Assembly: GCA_035461525.1 (NCBI GenBank)
Contig: DATHVD010000026.1
Location: forward strand, 1-14,986
Length of the DNA: 14,986 bases
Direction: 5' to 3'
DNA from: JAIBJN01 sp035461525
Lineage (GTDB): Bacteria > Actinomycetota > Thermoleophilia > Gaiellales > Gaiellaceae
Shown: one piece after another, positions 13,198 to 14,986 of the stretch
Layout of the letters: each line of letters begins with the position of its first letter
Position numbering within the stretch: the first letter of the stretch is position 1
Made by a program: the position numbers and the translations under genes
The notes under the pieces: model-generated
The model's database searches: none
What the model saw: only the letters and a program-made list of their open reading frames with translations
Told to the model about the DNA's origin: nothing

Positions 13198-14880
13198 GTG
13201 GAAGGGAAGCACGACGTCCTCATCGTCGGCGCCGGCTTGGCCGGCATGCGCGCCGCTATCGAGGCGCACGACGCCGGGGCGGATGTGGCCGTCATCTCCA
13301 AGATCCACCCCGTTCGGAGCCACTCCGGCGCGGCCGAGGGCGGCATCAACGCGGCGCTCGGGAACGCGTCCGAGGACAGCCCCGAGAAGCACGCCTTCGA
13401 CACCGTCAAGGGCTCCGACTACCTCGGCGACCAGGACGCGATCGAGGTGCTCTGCTACGAGGCGCCCGCCGACGTCTACGAGCTCGAGCACTGGGGCGCG
13501 GTCTTCTCCCGCACGGAGGACGGCCGCATCGCCCAGCGCCCCTTCGGCGCCGCCGGCGAGCCGCGCACGGCCTACGCGGCCGACATCACGGGTCACGTCC
13601 TCATCCACGTCCTCTACGAGCAGGTGATGAAGCGCGACTTCACGATCTACGAGGAGTGGTTCGCCTGGAAGCTCGTCGAGGACGACGGCCGCTGCCAGGG
13701 CGTCATCGCCTGGGACCTCGTCAACGGCGGCCTCAAGCTCGTCGGCGCGAAGACGGTCATCCTCGCCACGGGCGGCGCCGGCCGGCTCTACACCGGGACG
13801 ACGAACGCCTACGCGTGCACCGGCGACGGCATGGCGATGGCCCTCCGGCTCGGCGTGCCGCTCAAGGACATGGAGATGATGCAGTTCCACCCGACGACGC
13901 TGTCGCCGTCGGGGGTGCTCATCACGGAGGGCTGCCGCGGGGAGGGCGCCTACCTTCTGAACGCCGACGGCGAGCGCTTCCTCACCCGCTACGCGCCGAA
14001 CGCGATGGAGCTGGCGAGCCGCGACGTGATCTCGCGGGCCGAGCAGGTGGAGATCGACGAGGGGCGTGGCGTGAACGGGAACGTCCTCCTCGACCTGCGC
14101 CACCTGGGCGCGGAGCGGATCATCGAGCGGCTGCACGGGACGCGCGAGCTCTCCATGGTCTTCGCGGGCGTCGACCCGATCCACGAGCCGATCCCGGTCC
14201 GGCCCGGAGCGCACTACCACATGGGCGGCGTCGAGACCGACCTCGACGGCAAGACCACGCTCGACGGGCTCTACGCCGCGGGCGAGTGCGCCTGCGTCTC
14301 CGTCCACGGCGCGAACCGCCTCGGCGGCAACGCGCTCATGGAGACCATCACCTTCGGCCGGCGCGCCGGGCGCGCCGCCGCCGACTGGGCCGCCGCCCAC
14401 ACGGTCGTCGCCCCGCCCGAGGCCGCGCTCGCCGACGCCGAGCGCGAGCTCCGGGCGCTGCTCGGTCGCGCCGACGGCGAGCGTCCGCACGCGATCCGGG
14501 ACGAGATGGCGGCGACCATGCACGAGAACTTCGGCGTCTTCCGGCGCGAGGAGCAGATGCGCGAGGAGGGCGAGATCGTCTCCCGCCTCCGCGAGCGTTT
14601 CGAGCGCATCGTCGTCGACGACAAGGGCGACGTCTTCAACTCCGACCTGACGCAGGCGCTCGAGCTCGGCTTCCTGCTCGAGCTGGCGGCGTGCATGGTC
14701 GAGGCCGGGCTCGCGCGCAAGGAGAGCCGCGGCGCCCACGCGCGCCCCTACGACTACCCGAACCGGGACGACGAGAACTTCATGAAGCACACGCTGGTCA
14801 CCTGGGCCGACGGCCGGCCCAGGCTGACCTGGGAGCCGGTGCGCGCGACACGGTGGCAGCCGCAGGAGCGGACGTACTAG
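13198..14880 (+). CDS. sdhA: Succinate dehydrogenase flavoprotein subunit
   Basis: 560 residues, GTG start. Catalytic subunit of complex II, oxidising succinate to fumarate at the inner face of the membrane with covalent FAD. FAD-binding GAGLAG at 11-16; the covalent-flavin His is His42 in VRSHSGAAEGGINAALG. Substrate-site residues: His231 (MMQFHPTTL), Arg275 (LASRDVISRAE), His341 (HYHMGGV) and Arg374 (VHGANRLGGNAL), with TEGCRGEGAYL and LYAAGEC also present. The flavin His favours SDH/FRD over soluble L-aspartate oxidase. The start is supported by the TATAGC before it and by protein alignment, as the Rossmann motif begins within ten residues. No sdhB or sdhC follows within the window; the next gene is a lipoprotein one base away. 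The partner subunits must lie elsewhere or beyond the window end. Confidence 0.95.
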   Translation: MEGKHDVLIVGAGLAGMRAAIEAHDAGADVAVISKIHPVRSHSGAAEGGINAALGNASEDSPEKHAFDTVKGSDYLGDQDAIEVLCYEAPADVYELEHWGAVFSRTEDGRIAQRPFGAAGEPRTAYAADITGHVLIHVLYEQVMKRDFTIYEEWFAWKLVEDDGRCQGVIAWDLVNGGLKLVGAKTVILATGGAGRLYTGTTNAYACTGDGMAMALRLGVPLKDMEMMQFHPTTLSPSGVLITEGCRGEGAYLLNADGERFLTRYAPNAMELASRDVISRAEQVEIDEGRGVNGNVLLDLRHLGAERIIERLHGTRELSMVFAGVDPIHEPIPVRPGAHYHMGGVETDLDGKTTLDGLYAAGECACVSVHGANRLGGNALMETITFGRRAGRAAADWAAAHTVVAPPEAALADAERELRALLGRADGERPHAIRDEMAATMHENFGVFRREEQMREEGEIVSRLRERFERIVVDDKGDVFNSDLTQALELGFLLELAACMVEAGLARKESRGAHARPYDYPNRDDENFMKHTLVTWADGRPRLTWEPVRATRWQPQERTY

Positions 14881-14881
14881 C

Positions 14882-14986
14882 GTGAAGCTCCGCTTCGCGC
14901 TGCTCGGAATCCTCGCGGCCGCTCTCGCCGCCGTCGTCCTGCCTGGCTGCGGCGGCGACGACGACGCGGCCGAGCCGGCCGGGGCG
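14882..14986 (+). CDS. Lipoprotein, N-terminal fragment
   Basis: Only 35 codons are visible before the window ends. GTG start one base after the sdhA stop; AGGAG lies 13 bases upstream inside sdhA. A basic n-region (MKLRF), a hydrophobic core (ALLGILAAALAAVV) and a lipobox LPGC with Cys23 form a lipoprotein signal peptide, followed by an acidic linker (GGDDDAAEPAG). The product should be lipid-anchored on the outer face of the membrane. The family cannot be told from this part; a substrate-binding protein is one option. It is probably in the sdhA transcript. Confidence 0.75.
   Translation, partial: MKLRFALLGILAAALAAVVLPGCGGDDDAAEPAGA

Overview
This window is very GC-rich chromosomal DNA (roughly 70% GC or more by eye). 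Genes sit in short, alternating operons, stop and start codons overlap often, and GTG/TTG starts are common. Gene content and style suggest an actinobacterial lineage, and I infer something near the Thermoleophilia (Gaiellales/Solirubrobacterales type). The evidence is a citrate synthase of the short actinobacterial CitA type, a YlbL-like PDZ-Lon protease, ATP-dependent PEP carboxykinase and paired XerC/XerD. The sequence itself cannot prove the taxonomy. I found no rRNA, tRNA, CRISPR array, insertion sequence or phage gene.

Layout. 1-319 (+): C-terminal end of sucD. 316-890 (-): a small secreted or membrane-anchored Gly/Ser-rich protein whose frame is broken twice. 994-2750 (+): a PLP aminotransferase coupled to a cupin-TPR protein. 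2747-2923 (-): a 58-aa cysteine protein missed by length cut-offs. 3039-4040 (-): PDZ/Lon-like membrane protease with a downstream hairpin. 4092-6103 (-): icd then mdh, with overlapping stop and start. 6167-7725 (+): citrate synthase coupled to a HEAT-like protein. 7804-8316 (+): minimal beta-carbonic anhydrase behind a striking inverted repeat. 8479-10423 (-): xerD-xerC plus a 57-aa membrane protein with a cysteine knuckle. 10459-11112 (+): DUF2071-like protein. 11022-11528 (-): SRPBCC protein. 11570-13159 (+): pckA. 13198-14880 (+): sdhA. 14882-end (+): start of a lipoprotein.

How the genes work together. Six central-carbon genes (sucD, mdh, icd, gltA, pckA, sdhA) lie within 15 kb. They cover much of the oxidative TCA cycle plus the oxaloacetate-to-PEP exit. 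Carbonic anhydrase (bicarbonate/CO2 balance) and a PLP aminotransferase (2-oxo acid chemistry) fit that setting. icd-mdh and gltA diverge from a 63-bp region, so their expression is probably coordinated.

A recurring feature is a -10-like TANNNT hexamer 4-12 bases before the start codon of most first genes in operons. This points to widespread leaderless or near-leaderless transcripts. No single new multi-gene system stands out. The best leads are the two unannotated small cysteine proteins, the xerDC-associated membrane protein, the doubly frameshifted surface protein, the operator-like repeat before the carbonic anhydrase, and the leaderless-promoter pattern.
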